A stretch of 7,868 nucleotides of DNA from Clostridia bacterium (GCA_017522515.1 JAFWZH010000044.1:1-7868), one strand, 5' to 3'; positions 1-5,571 are shown, counted from the first letter of the stretch. Notes: generated by a model not told the origin, from the letters alone. Program-made: numbers and translations.

Positions 1-1
1 G

Positions 2-1333
2 CCGCAAATTGTGATTTCGGTTGATATGATGGACACTGGTATTGATGTTCCTGAAGTGGTCAATCTTGTTTTCTTTAAAAAGGTAATGAGCAAAGCAAAA
101 TTTTGGCAGATGATTGGTCGAGGAACGCGACTTTGCAAAGGCCTTATTGACGGCAAGGATAAAGAAATTTTCTATATATTTGATTTTTGCAGTAATTTTG
201 AATTTTTCCGTTTGAACAGCAAGGGAAGAGACACTGCTACGACGATGTCTGTACAAGAACGAATTTTTGACCTTAAAGTTGATATGGTTTACAAATTGCA
301 GGATTTAGCGTATCAAACAGAGGAACTTGCTGCTTTCCGTAAAGTGCTAATAGCGGACATTACAAGCAAAATTAAGGAACTTAATCGTGATAACTTCTCG
401 GTTAGACAGCATATAAAGTTTGTGGATTTGTATTCTGACGAAAAGGTTTTTGATATATTAACACCTGTTGATTTGCAACAGTTGAAGGAAGAAATTGCAC
501 CTATTGTTTTGCCTTATGAGGATGAGATTTGTGCAGTTCGTTTTGACGCGTTGATGTATGCAATCGAGCTGGGGTGTCTTGCAGGTAATACCTACTCAAA
601 GGGAATTAAAGACCTTATGGGCAAGGCTCGTGCTTTGTCAAAAATCAGCTCTATACCGGCGGTAACGGCAGAGAAGGAGTTTATAAATCAATTAGTAAAC
701 ACGACTTATGTTGAAACTGCATCGATTAAGGAATTTGAAATTATACGTGCAAAGCTCCGTGATTTGATTAAGTATATTCCGCACATTGATGTGCCTTTAT
801 TTAATACTGATTTTGATGATGAGATTCTTTCGATGGATTGGAAATCGTCTGAGCTTGAGACTAATGATTTGCAGAATTACAAAATGAAAGTTAATTCTTA
901 TATTCGTAATCATATGGATAACCCTGCGATTGCAAAACTGCACACAAATCAGCCGTTGAATTCCGAAGACGTGAAGTCACTTGAAGCTGTACTTTGGTCG
1001 GAACTTGGCACTAAAGCGGATTATCAAAGTGAATATGCGGATAAACCGCTCGGCGAGTTGGTTCGTGAAATTATTGGCTTGGATATGAATTCGGCAAAAG
1101 AGGCTTTTGCTAAATATTTGAATGATGTGAATTTGGATGATAGGCAGATTTATTTTGTGAATCAGATCGTTAATTACATTGTTCAAAATGGTATGATGAA
1201 GAATTTTGCTGTTATGCAGGAAAGTCCGTTTAATGATAAAGGTGATGTAGCGGAGATATTTACTGATACTGTAATATTGGCGGATATTCTTAAGATTATT
1301 AAAACTATAAATTCGAATGCGTTAGTGGCGTGA
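2..1333 (+). CDS. hsdR: Type I restriction enzyme R subunit (HsdR), C-terminal part, 5' end outside window
   Basis: The reading frame is open to the left edge (codons from base 2), so this is the last 443 residues of a larger protein; the GTG at 11 is an internal Val codon, not a start. The first 50 residues hold the end of a superfamily 2 helicase: motif V (VDMMDTGIDVP, bases 20-52) and motif VI (QMIGRGTR, bases 107-130). The rest is the alpha-helical C-terminal region of EcoEI-like R subunits, with the family-like stretch around GLDMNSAKEAF and the late ESPFND segment. In this family the R subunit translocates DNA with ATP and cleaves far from the HsdM/HsdS recognition site; the nuclease and Walker A parts lie upstream of the window. 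No frameshift is seen and the stop is TGA at 1331. It is followed at 64 bp by a probably co-transcribed HEPN-like gene. Confidence is high for family, slightly lower for calling it hsdR rather than a related SF2 restriction helicase. Confidence 0.9.
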   Translation, partial: PQIVISVDMMDTGIDVPEVVNLVFFKKVMSKAKFWQMIGRGTRLCKGLIDGKDKEIFYIFDFCSNFEFFRLNSKGRDTATTMSVQERIFDLKVDMVYKLQDLAYQTEELAAFRKVLIADITSKIKELNRDNFSVRQHIKFVDLYSDEKVFDILTPVDLQQLKEEIAPIVLPYEDEICAVRFDALMYAIELGCLAGNTYSKGIKDLMGKARALSKISSIPAVTAEKEFINQLVNTTYVETASIKEFEIIRAKLRDLIKYIPHIDVPLFNTDFDDEILSMDWKSSELETNDLQNYKMKVNSYIRNHMDNPAIAKLHTNQPLNSEDVKSLEAVLWSELGTKADYQSEYADKPLGELVREIIGLDMNSAKEAFAKYLNDVNLDDRQIYFVNQIVNYIVQNGMMKNFAVMQESPFNDKGDVAEIFTDTVILADILKIIKTINSNALVA

Positions 1334-1397
1334 GAGTTTCGAAATGATGGATTAAGATAGCATTTATGAGGTTGTAATCTTTGGGAAGGACTATATT

Positions 1398-2003
1398 TTG
1401 GCTTTGGAGTGGATTGATAATATAATTGACAAAAATATTCTTCAAGATAATTTGACATTTGTTTCTCTGTATATTGCGGTATATGAGCATATGACAGATT
1501 ATGTTGTTTCGACTTTGAAAACGTTTTTATGTGATTTGGGAATTAAGAACGGAAAAGAGTATTATTCTGAAACAGAAGTCTACAAAAAGGAAATTAAAAA
1601 TCGAATTGTTGATAATAAAGGAAATAAGAATATCGTTAAATCATCTTTTCTTTGGCTTATTGATAATAATGCCATAACAAAAACAGATTATCAACATTTC
1701 CTTGATGCAAAGTTGCTGCGGAATAAATATGCGCACGAGTTAACTTCAGTTATTTATAAAGGGACAAACGAATCAGATATAAAAATGTTTGTTTGTATGA
1801 TTGAACTATATAAAAAAATAACCAAATGGTTTTTTGTGAATTTTGAAGCTCCAATAATGGGAGACGATTTACCGGATGATGTTGATTTAACTGGAGTACA
1901 AACAGTAGCAAATGTTATGTTTGATATGATGCTAGAAGTTTTATACAATGGTAAATCTGAAGAATACAAAAACATATTAAATGAAGTGAAAAGTGGACAA
2001 TAG
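1398..2003 (+). CDS. Putative HEPN-like protein with Rx4H motif, downstream of hsdR
   Basis: A 201-aa, mostly helical, soluble protein with no signal peptide or membrane segment. The start is TTG, supported by a GGGAAGGA ribosome binding site (1383-1390) 7 nt upstream; there is no ATG nearby in frame. Residues 108-113 read R-N-K-Y-A-H inside a helix (context LLRNKYAHEL), which fits the Rx4-6H signature of HEPN ribonucleases, including the polar residue right after Arg. The N-terminal half has a long helix (about 17-45) and the region after the motif has two more helices (about 124-150 and 165-195), broadly compatible with a helical bundle. HEPN proteins commonly act as RNA-cutting toxins or as non-catalytic helpers in defence systems. 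Its place just after hsdR suggests a guard or back-up role beside the restriction enzyme, which is inference. I cannot name a specific HEPN family, and Rx4H motifs also arise by chance. Confidence 0.7.
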   Translation: MALEWIDNIIDKNILQDNLTFVSLYIAVYEHMTDYVVSTLKTFLCDLGIKNGKEYYSETEVYKKEIKNRIVDNKGNKNIVKSSFLWLIDNNAITKTDYQHFLDAKLLRNKYAHELTSVIYKGTNESDIKMFVCMIELYKKITKWFFVNFEAPIMGDDLPDDVDLTGVQTVANVMFDMMLEVLYNGKSEEYKNILNEVKSGQ

Positions 2004-2049
2004 GAGAAAATAGATATTTATAATATGCAGATACAAAAGGAAAAATAAT

Positions 2050-2565
2050 ATGATATATGATGGTAGATGGAAAAAGGAACTAGAAAAACATGATCGTGCT
2101 ATTGCTTTTTGGCGCAAACTTTCTTTTTGCGGTGATATAGCTAAACATCAGTTAAATCGCGCTGTTTTATATTCTGCAACTATTTTACGTAAAATGGTCG
2201 AAGAGGAAACAGAGGCAAAAGCTTTTGCTACAAAAGAGAACATTACGCTTGGAAAGATAGTGGTTATTAATGCTTCCTTAAATGCTATTAGATGTCCTTA
2301 TAATGGAGAAGAAGGGTGGACTTTTCGTGGTAAACTATGTGCTATGAATTACGGAGAGGGTCAATCTGTTTGTGTAGAGGCAAAAGATGTTTGCAATTGG
2401 TTGTTACACTCGTATGTGTGGGGAGTGGCTTTTAACGAAGATAGAAAGGGTTTTGCCGGTTTTTTTGTCGCGTCTGATTTTGATAAAGAAAAATTTGTGC
2501 ATTACATATCGTTTGACGAATGGCGTAAAATATTAGTTTTTGCCATAGAAAATGGAGCAATTTGA
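2050..2565 (+). CDS. Hypothetical protein (171 aa) in the hsdR operon
   Basis: ATG start with an AAAAGGA-type ribosome binding site about 7 nt upstream; it begins 46 bp after the HEPN-like gene on the same strand, so co-transcription is likely. The protein looks cytoplasmic. An N-terminal amphipathic helical part (residues 1-55, including HQLNRAVLYSATILRKMVEE) is followed by a beta-rich middle (about 66-112). A Trp/Cys/His-containing segment, CNWLLHSYVW, lies at 115-124, and a charged alpha/beta tail ends the protein. No HTH, P-loop or known nuclease motif can be seen. I do not recognise the family; the position suggests an accessory of the restriction or HEPN locus. One possibility is that it partners the HEPN-like protein, but it does not resemble a MNT nucleotidyltransferase antitoxin, as no GSx10DxD-type motif is present. 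Confidence 0.7.
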   Translation: MIYDGRWKKELEKHDRAIAFWRKLSFCGDIAKHQLNRAVLYSATILRKMVEEETEAKAFATKENITLGKIVVINASLNAIRCPYNGEEGWTFRGKLCAMNYGEGQSVCVEAKDVCNWLLHSYVWGVAFNEDRKGFAGFFVASDFDKEKFVHYISFDEWRKILVFAIENGAI

Positions 2566-2626
2566 TGTTTTTTACAATTATGAATGAAATAGGTGAGGTG
2601 TAAGTTTAAAGGTGGAAACTTTTAGA

Positions 2627-2917
2627 ATGGCTGGTGATAATAACAGGTTGTATTTCAAAAATCATGAAAACAGACCGGATGATGTAGAGTTTGCGGAGAT
2701 TATGAAAATACTAAAAGAAGAAGGCGCGATTATTGGCGATAAATATATAGGACCGGATTGTGATTTGTATAAGAATTGCGCAATTGGCGAAGAATTCTTT
2801 GATATTATTTATTCTATTGATGGAGACGGAACATTTCTGCACGTGAATAATAAAGAGACATTAGAAATACTAGAACGCTTATTTGAAACCAATCACAATA
2901 AGTATAAAACTGAATAA
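2627..2917 (+). CDS. Small hypothetical acidic protein (96 aa; 101 aa if GTG start at 2612)
   Basis: Two starts are possible in the same frame: ATG at 2627, behind AAAGGTGG at 2608-2615, or GTG at 2612, behind GGTGAGGTG at 2592-2600; both have an 11-nt spacer. I prefer ATG. The protein is small and acidic. It has a helix rich in E/K (about DVEFAEIMKILKEEG), a middle with two Cys (GPDCDLYKNC), a beta hairpin (FFDIIYSIDGDGTFLHV) and a C-terminal helix (KETLEILERLFE). This alpha/beta layout is seen in many small partner or immunity-type proteins, but I recognise no family. It lies 46-61 bp after the 171-aa gene and is the last gene of the hsdR-led run. A near-consensus promoter starts just 3 bp after its TAA stop, so this run probably ends here. 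Confidence 0.6.
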   Translation: MAGDNNRLYFKNHENRPDDVEFAEIMKILKEEGAIIGDKYIGPDCDLYKNCAIGEEFFDIIYSIDGDGTFLHVNNKETLEILERLFETNHNKYKTE

Positions 2918-2920
2918 AAC

Positions 2921-2948
2921 TTAACAAAGTGAAAAACTCTACTATAAT
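2921..2948 (+). promoter_or_regulatory. Putative sigma-A promoter in the gap after the hsdR-led genes
   Basis: TTAACA (2921-2926), a 16-bp spacer, then TATAAT (2943-2948): 11 of 12 positions match the sigma-A/sigma-70 consensus. Transcription would start near 2955 and run rightwards into DNA with no protein gene, through the stem-loop at 3015-3039 and repeat copy 1. It may therefore drive a non-coding RNA. In AT-rich DNA such matches also occur by chance. Confidence 0.5.
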
Positions 2949-3080
2949 GCAATTTGTAATGTAAGAAGCAAAGTATAGGTGAATTATATCGAACAGAAGT
3001 GCAATTTTCCGTACCTAAGCAAGCAGCGTATGTGCTTAGTGGAAACATGCGATTGATAGTAATAGGGAAGCAGGCTTTAA
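2949..3080 (+). other. Non-coding stretch with a 6-bp stem-loop
   Basis: No ORF worth calling was found; the longest ATG frame, 24 codons from 3047, lacks a good ribosome binding site. CTAAGC (3015-3020) pairs exactly with GCTTAG (3034-3039) around a 13-nt loop; no T-run follows, so it is not a terminator. TTCCGTA at 3007-3013 also occurs at 5144-5150 and 5546-5552, hinting that the homology around the two long repeats once extended further than the clear core. Confidence 0.35.
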
Positions 3081-3348
3081 AGCAATGGTATAAGAATGAA
3101 ATTTCGAAGTCGCATGTATAATAGTAATTACTCCTTCAGTTAGTATATCTCTTACATTGGATACTTATGGCTCTACCACAGTGAAAGGGGGCTGCTTCCA
3201 CGGAATGCTTTTAGGTGTGGAGATGATTGAAAGATTATTTCTCAAACAGTATTTGTTTTGTGATTGATTTATATTTGCTTTAACACGGGCAAATTTTGCG
3301 ACAGGGGAATATTGAATTGTTTTGTTATGTGTACAATATGCACATTTT
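3081..3348 (+). repeat. Long direct repeat, copy 1 (candidate non-coding RNA gene)
   Basis: Aligns without any gap to 5235-5502 at a constant offset of 2154. By hand count, 184 of 200 bases agree over 3101-3300 (92%); identity drops to about 75% over 3081-3100 and to about two thirds over 3301-3348. Differences in the one frame open in both copies (from 3100, about 55 codons) fall evenly on codon positions 1, 2 and 3 (five each) and no start with a ribosome binding site exists, so it does not look protein-coding. A TGnTATAAG extended -10 precedes the conserved core and a small hairpin with T-run closes it. If both are used, the transcript would be about 250 nt, read rightwards. Alternatives are a MITE-like mobile repeat or a plain segmental duplication. 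Confidence 0.8.
3086..3094 (+). promoter_or_regulatory. Putative extended -10 promoter of repeat copy 1
   Basis: TGGTATAAG: a TG-n extension plus TATAAG (5 of 6). It lies at the same aligned position as the perfect TGATATAAT of copy 2, although the bases around it differ between copies. The expected transcript start, about 3100, coincides with the left edge of the highly conserved core. No good -35 hexamer is present. Confidence 0.4.
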
Positions 3349-3350
3349 TA
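3327..3350 (+). terminator. Weak terminator-like hairpin at the right end of repeat copy 1
   Basis: ATGTGT (3327-3332) pairs with GCACAT (3340-3345), with one G-U wobble, around a 7-nt loop and is followed directly by a run of five T. In copy 2 the wobble pair is a C-G pair, so pairing is kept while the base changes. The 6-bp AT-rich stem is weak for a stand-alone terminator. Confidence 0.35.
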
Positions 3351-3407
3351 GGGAAATTACTTTGGCTGAAAAGTGGGGAATAAAGACAACAAGTTGATAA
3401 AAAAGGA

Positions 3408-3444
3408 GGGACATATTCACACTAAAATAGTGATAATATATCCC
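3408..3444. repeat. Imperfect hairpin between repeat copy 1 and the acidic-protein gene
   Basis: GGGA/TCCC outer pairs, ATATT/AATAT middle pairs and CACT/AGTG inner pairs form a 37-nt imperfect hairpin with a 5-nt loop (AAAAT). GGAGGG at its left edge resembles a ribosome binding site, but no ORF follows. It lies 17 bp from a second hairpin (3461-3489) that shares the TCCCTTAA sequence, so the pair may form a compact terminator or processing region between converging transcripts. Confidence 0.4.
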
Positions 3445-3460
3445 TTAACAACATCCTAAA

Positions 3461-3498
3461 TCCCTTAAAAATATTAAATAATTAAGGGAATATTTTTA
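3461..3498 (+). terminator. Probable terminator between repeat copy 1 and the RNase III unit
   Basis: TCCCTTAA (3461-3468) pairs perfectly with TTAAGGGA (3482-3489) around a 13-nt AT loop, then the + strand reads into ATATTTTTATT. An outer ACAACA (3447-3452)/TGTTGT (3500-3505) pairing could extend it. The T-run is on the + strand, so it best serves rightward transcripts from 2921 or 3086, and it would keep them from becoming antisense to the RNase III operon. On the - strand it lies 55 bp after the last stop but lacks a good T-run. Confidence 0.5.
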
Positions 3499-3543
3499 TT
3501 GTTGTATAATTCTTTTTATAATTGACTTAATGTGATTTGTTAT

Positions 3544-3720
3544 CTACCAGTCATCATCGTCTTCCCACAAACGTTTGGCATCCTCTTCTTCTTCTTCTTC
3601 TTCGCGTCGATATTCGCTGTCGTCCCAATTGTAGACAAATTCGCCCTGTGACCAGCTAAAACCGTCTTTGTCGATGTCTTCGTACTCGCCGGAATCGTAA
3701 TTGTAACACCATTTTGACAT
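3544..3720 (-). CDS. Very acidic, aromatic-rich small protein (58 aa) coupled to RNase III
   Basis: ATG at 3720 with an excellent GAGGAGG ribosome binding site 7 nt upstream; that site overlaps the TGA stop of the RNase III gene (gap 12 bp), so the two are surely co-transcribed and probably translationally coupled. The stop is TAG at 3544-3546. The 58 residues include 23 Asp/Glu against 6 Lys/Arg and 12 Trp/Tyr/Phe. Two similar blocks, YNYDSGEY (6-13) and YNWDDSEY (30-37), suggest an internal duplication. A run of seven Glu (40-46) is followed by an amphipathic piece and the end LWEDDDDW. Six GAA codons in a row make a short microsatellite. No Cys-pair metal site, signal or membrane segment is present. 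I do not recognise the family. The charge pattern suggests a nucleic-acid mimic or an inhibitor/partner that binds the basic dsRNA-binding surfaces of the neighbouring nuclease; that is inference. Confidence 0.75.
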   Translation of the reverse strand: MSKWCYNYDSGEYEDIDKDGFSWSQGEFVYNWDDSEYRREEEEEEEDAKRLWEDDDDW

Positions 3721-3732
3721 ACGAATACCTCC

Positions 3733-4851
3733 TCAAAATTTAAGTACATGCTGTAGCATTTTATATGCTGCAGTTTTTTTGGCATCCTTTTTTGAGGATG
3801 ATTTTGCAGAAAATGTTTTGCTTTCTTCTGCTATATTACAAATGCATTCCCAGATTGGATTTCCGTCTTTGTCATAGGTTTGCTTAAAGTCATAAGTTGG
3901 AATTGAAAAATAATCACGTCTGGCTAAAATTTCTAATTGGTTAATTGCATCATCTTTGTTGGGATTTTCGATTTCATCACGAATTGAAAGCCAAAGATCA
4001 TTTTTACATAGATACTCATAAGCAGTTTTGCAAACATTTTTTCTTGCTTCGGTTTGAGATTGACCAAATCCTCTGAAAATAGGTAAATTATCTGATATTT
4101 TCAAAAGACAATGGTGCTTTGTTTTATCGACAAGTTCATCTTCAAGTCCGAGCTGTTGTGAAATTCCATCAAACTGAGTGTACCATGTGATTTGATAATC
4201 AAGCTCTTCGAAATGATAAAGAGGTATACTGTTAGTTTTAATGTAAGACCATTCTTGAATTAGAGTAACATAATCATCGACGTCGCTATCTGCAAGAATG
4301 CATTCGGGTGCTAACATGACTTCGACCGCGTTTTGTAAAGCAACCATATTCCAATCACTGTCAATTGCTATAGCACCGAGTATTGCTTCAAACAAGTCTT
4401 CCTTAACAGAGTTTTCGTTGGCTATGTTTTGCTTAATATCACCACTACCCATTATTATACAACAACCAATACCGAGTTCATCTATACGATTTGCTAAGGT
4501 TTTCTTTTGGACTAATAGTTTTCTTATTTCGGTAAGTTCTGATTCGGAGTAGTCTGAGATAAATACATTTTCGTCAGGAAAAGTCTTTTTTTCAGTTTCA
4601 TAAGCCCAAGTGTTTTTGAGTTTGGGATCAAACTTCTTGTATAATCCTGTGGAGTTGCTGTTTTGAGTTGTTAAATATTTTGTGACAATTAGGTCTAAAA
4701 CTTTATCTCCAATAAATTCTAAAACCTCATTATTTTCGCCACCATTTTCTTTGGAATAGGAGCGCCTTGTAAATGCTTGTTGCAATAAATTCAAATTGTT
4801 GAACTTGTAGCCGATTTGATCTTGAATAAATACTAAATCATTTTGTTTCAT
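3733..4851 (-). CDS. Atypical RNase III with two dsRNA-binding domains (372 aa)
   Basis: Endoribonuclease of the RNase III family, which cuts double-stranded RNA with two metal ions as a dimer. The signature NEVLEFIGD is at residues 41-49, giving E42, E45 and D49, and EDLFEAILGA (151-160) gives D152 and E155; these match the E38, E41, D45, D114 and E117 positions of E. coli RNase III, so activity is likely kept. FTRRSYS (27-33) is the usual FTHRS motif. Between D49 and EIRKLLV there are about 34 residues more than in E. coli. Two dsRBD-like regions follow: about 192-283 (ending GFGQSQTEARKNVCKTAYEYL, with a divergent, longer middle) and about 301-372 (ending with the Lys-rich SSKKDAKKTAAYKML helix). 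Housekeeping bacterial enzymes have about 225 residues and one dsRBD, so this is an accessory paralogue, not rnc. ATG at 4851 is chosen because GAAAGGA lies 9 nt upstream; the longer TTG start at 4869 would sit on that site. Confidence 0.88.
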   Translation of the reverse strand: MKQNDLVFIQDQIGYKFNNLNLLQQAFTRRSYSKENGGENNEVLEFIGDKVLDLIVTKYLTTQNSNSTGLYKKFDPKLKNTWAYETEKKTFPDENVFISDYSESELTEIRKLLVQKKTLANRIDELGIGCCIIMGSGDIKQNIANENSVKEDLFEAILGAIAIDSDWNMVALQNAVEVMLAPECILADSDVDDYVTLIQEWSYIKTNSIPLYHFEELDYQITWYTQFDGISQQLGLEDELVDKTKHHCLLKISDNLPIFRGFGQSQTEARKNVCKTAYEYLCKNDLWLSIRDEIENPNKDDAINQLEILARRDYFSIPTYDFKQTYDKDGNPIWECICNIAEESKTFSAKSSSKKDAKKTAAYKMLQHVLKF

Positions 4852-4900
4852 AATAAAACATCCTTTCAATAAATAAAATTACTAAAAGGCATAAATATAC

Positions 4901-4946
4901 CCGACAAAAAACACTACCCCCTGTGCACTGAGATGGAGTATGTCGG
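4901..4946 (-). other. Stem-loop in the probable 5' leader of the RNase III gene
   Basis: CCGACA (4901-4906) and TGTCGG (4941-4946) form a perfect 6-bp stem; part of the interior can pair as well (TACCCC with GGAGTA, one mismatch), around a GTGCAC-containing apex. On the - strand it lies about 50 nt before the RNase III start codon, inside the leader predicted from the promoter at 5068-5096. E. coli rnc is known to be autoregulated by cleavage of a leader hairpin; a similar role here is only a suggestion. Confidence 0.45.
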
Positions 4947-5000
4947 ACAAAGCAGATTAAATTTAATACTTTGTTTTCGGGTGTTTGTAGATGTTCACTT

Positions 5001-5071
5001 GCATAAACAAAAATAAACGCACAGAAACAATGTTTTTAATTTAAAATGATATGCCTTACAATTGTTTATGC
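5001..5071. repeat. Perfect 10-bp inverted repeat around the RNase III transcript start
   Basis: GCATAAACAA (5001-5010) is the exact reverse complement of TTGTTTATGC (5062-5071), with 51 bp between. The right arm overlaps the predicted -10 box and start site of the - strand promoter. It may be a pair of regulator half-sites or, as RNA, a partial stem near the 5' end of the leader. It could also be a relic of a mobile element end. Confidence 0.4.
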
Positions 5072-5096
5072 TAACAGATAAAACATAAGATGTCAA
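5068..5096 (-). promoter_or_regulatory. Putative promoter of the RNase III operon
   Basis: On the - strand, TTGACA (5096-5091), a 17-bp spacer, then TAGCAT (5073-5068): a perfect -35 box with optimal spacing and a 4-of-6 -10 box. The predicted start near 5061 gives an unusually long leader of about 210 nt before the ATG at 4851, holding the 4901-4946 stem-loop. Confidence 0.5.
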
Positions 5097-5234
5097 ATTT
5101 TTTTTGAAGTAAATTTGTGCAAAAGCAGAGTAGAGCGCCGCCGTTCCGTAGTATTTACATTCTCGTGACAAAATATCTGTTGTGAAACTGCACATCCAAT
5201 TGTATTCTGTCTTCATTTGTGTGGGGCTGTAATT
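5097..5234. other. Non-coding spacer with degenerate copies of sequence found beyond repeat copy 2
   Basis: Bases 5119-5150 resemble 5521-5552 (24 of 32 match by eye, sharing GTAGAGCG and TTCCGTA), and 5019-5041 resembles 5558-5582 (shared CAGAAACA and ATGTTT). So fragments of one sequence lie on both sides of repeat copy 2. A 90-codon - strand frame crosses this area (4995-5267), but it has no ribosome binding site near its GTG start and is not called as a gene. Confidence 0.35.
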
Positions 5235-5502
5235 AGCAGTGATATAATCATGATTTTTCGAAGTCACTTGTATTATAGTAATTACTTCTTCAGTTAGTAT
5301 ATGTCTTACATTGGGTACTTATGGCCTTGCCACAGTGGAAGGGGGCTGCTTCCATGGAATGCTTTTAGGTGTTGAGATAATTGAAAGATTATTTCTCAAA
5401 CAGTATTTGTTTTATGATTGATTTATATTTGCTTTAACACGGGCAAATTTTGCACTATGGGCAAAATGGGTTACTTTATTATGTGCGCAATGTGCACATT
5501 TT
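5235..5502 (+). repeat. Long direct repeat, copy 2 (candidate non-coding RNA gene)
   Basis: Partner of 3081-3348, same strand, ungapped. Both copies can form the hairpin that here pairs TTGAGA (5372-5377) and TAAT (5378-5381) with ATTA (5388-5391) and TCTCAA (5394-5399). In copy 1 one A-U pair becomes a G-U pair and one G-A mismatch appears. A second hairpin, TGGAAG/CTTCCA around 5336-5354, is perfect here and has one mismatch in copy 1. It lies between the divergent RNase III and hipBA promoters. Together the two copies bracket the RNase III module, so recombination between them would delete 2154 bp and leave one repeat. Confidence 0.8.
5240..5248 (+). promoter_or_regulatory. Extended -10 promoter of repeat copy 2
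   Basis: TGATATAAT: a perfect TGn-TATAAT extended -10 at the aligned position of TGGTATAAG in copy 1. The predicted transcript start, about 5255, is where the strongly conserved core begins. No good -35 hexamer at 16-18 bp, as is usual for extended -10 promoters. It points away from the RNase III promoter at 5068-5096. Confidence 0.45.
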
Positions 5503-5503
5503 G
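5481..5503 (+). terminator. Weak terminator-like hairpin at the right end of repeat copy 2
   Basis: ATGTGC (5481-5486) pairs with GCACAT (5494-5499) around a 7-nt loop, followed by three more T (a run of four with the last stem base) and then G. All six pairs are Watson-Crick here. The stem is short and termination may be partial, which would let transcripts run on towards hipB. Confidence 0.35.
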
Positions 5504-5571
5504 TGTTGCTGTAAAAGTAAGCAGAAGTGGGGTAGAGCGTAGACATTCCGTATGAAGTGCAGAAACATAAT

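Noticed and set aside
3047..3121. 24-codon ATG frame in the gap before repeat copy 1
   Set aside because: No good ribosome binding site and no counterpart in copy 2.
3100..3264. Frame open in both repeat copies (about 55 codons, stop TGA at 3262)
   Set aside because: No start codon with a ribosome binding site; substitutions between copies show no third-position bias (five at each position).
3408..3498. Ends of an insertion sequence flanking the RNase III module
   Set aside because: Hairpins here are not matched by inverted copies at the other side of the module (4852-5234), and no transposase is present.
3540..3785. 81-codon - strand frame overlapping the acidic-protein gene
   Set aside because: Alternative frame with a Lys run that is the frame-shifted reading of the GAA repeats; start lies inside the RNase III gene without a ribosome binding site.
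4298..4552. 84-codon + strand frame inside the RNase III gene
   Set aside because: Shadow of the well-supported - strand RNase III gene; no ribosome binding site and no family resemblance.
4995..5267. 90-codon open frame on the - strand upstream of RNase III
   Set aside because: GTG start without a nearby ribosome binding site, frame overlaps repeat copy 2, the matching frame in copy 1 stops early, and the predicted RNase III promoter lies inside it.
3081..5502. CRISPR array or retron explanation for the long repeats
   Set aside because: Only two copies of about 270 bp, no short regular repeat-spacer pattern, no cas or reverse transcriptase gene in the window.
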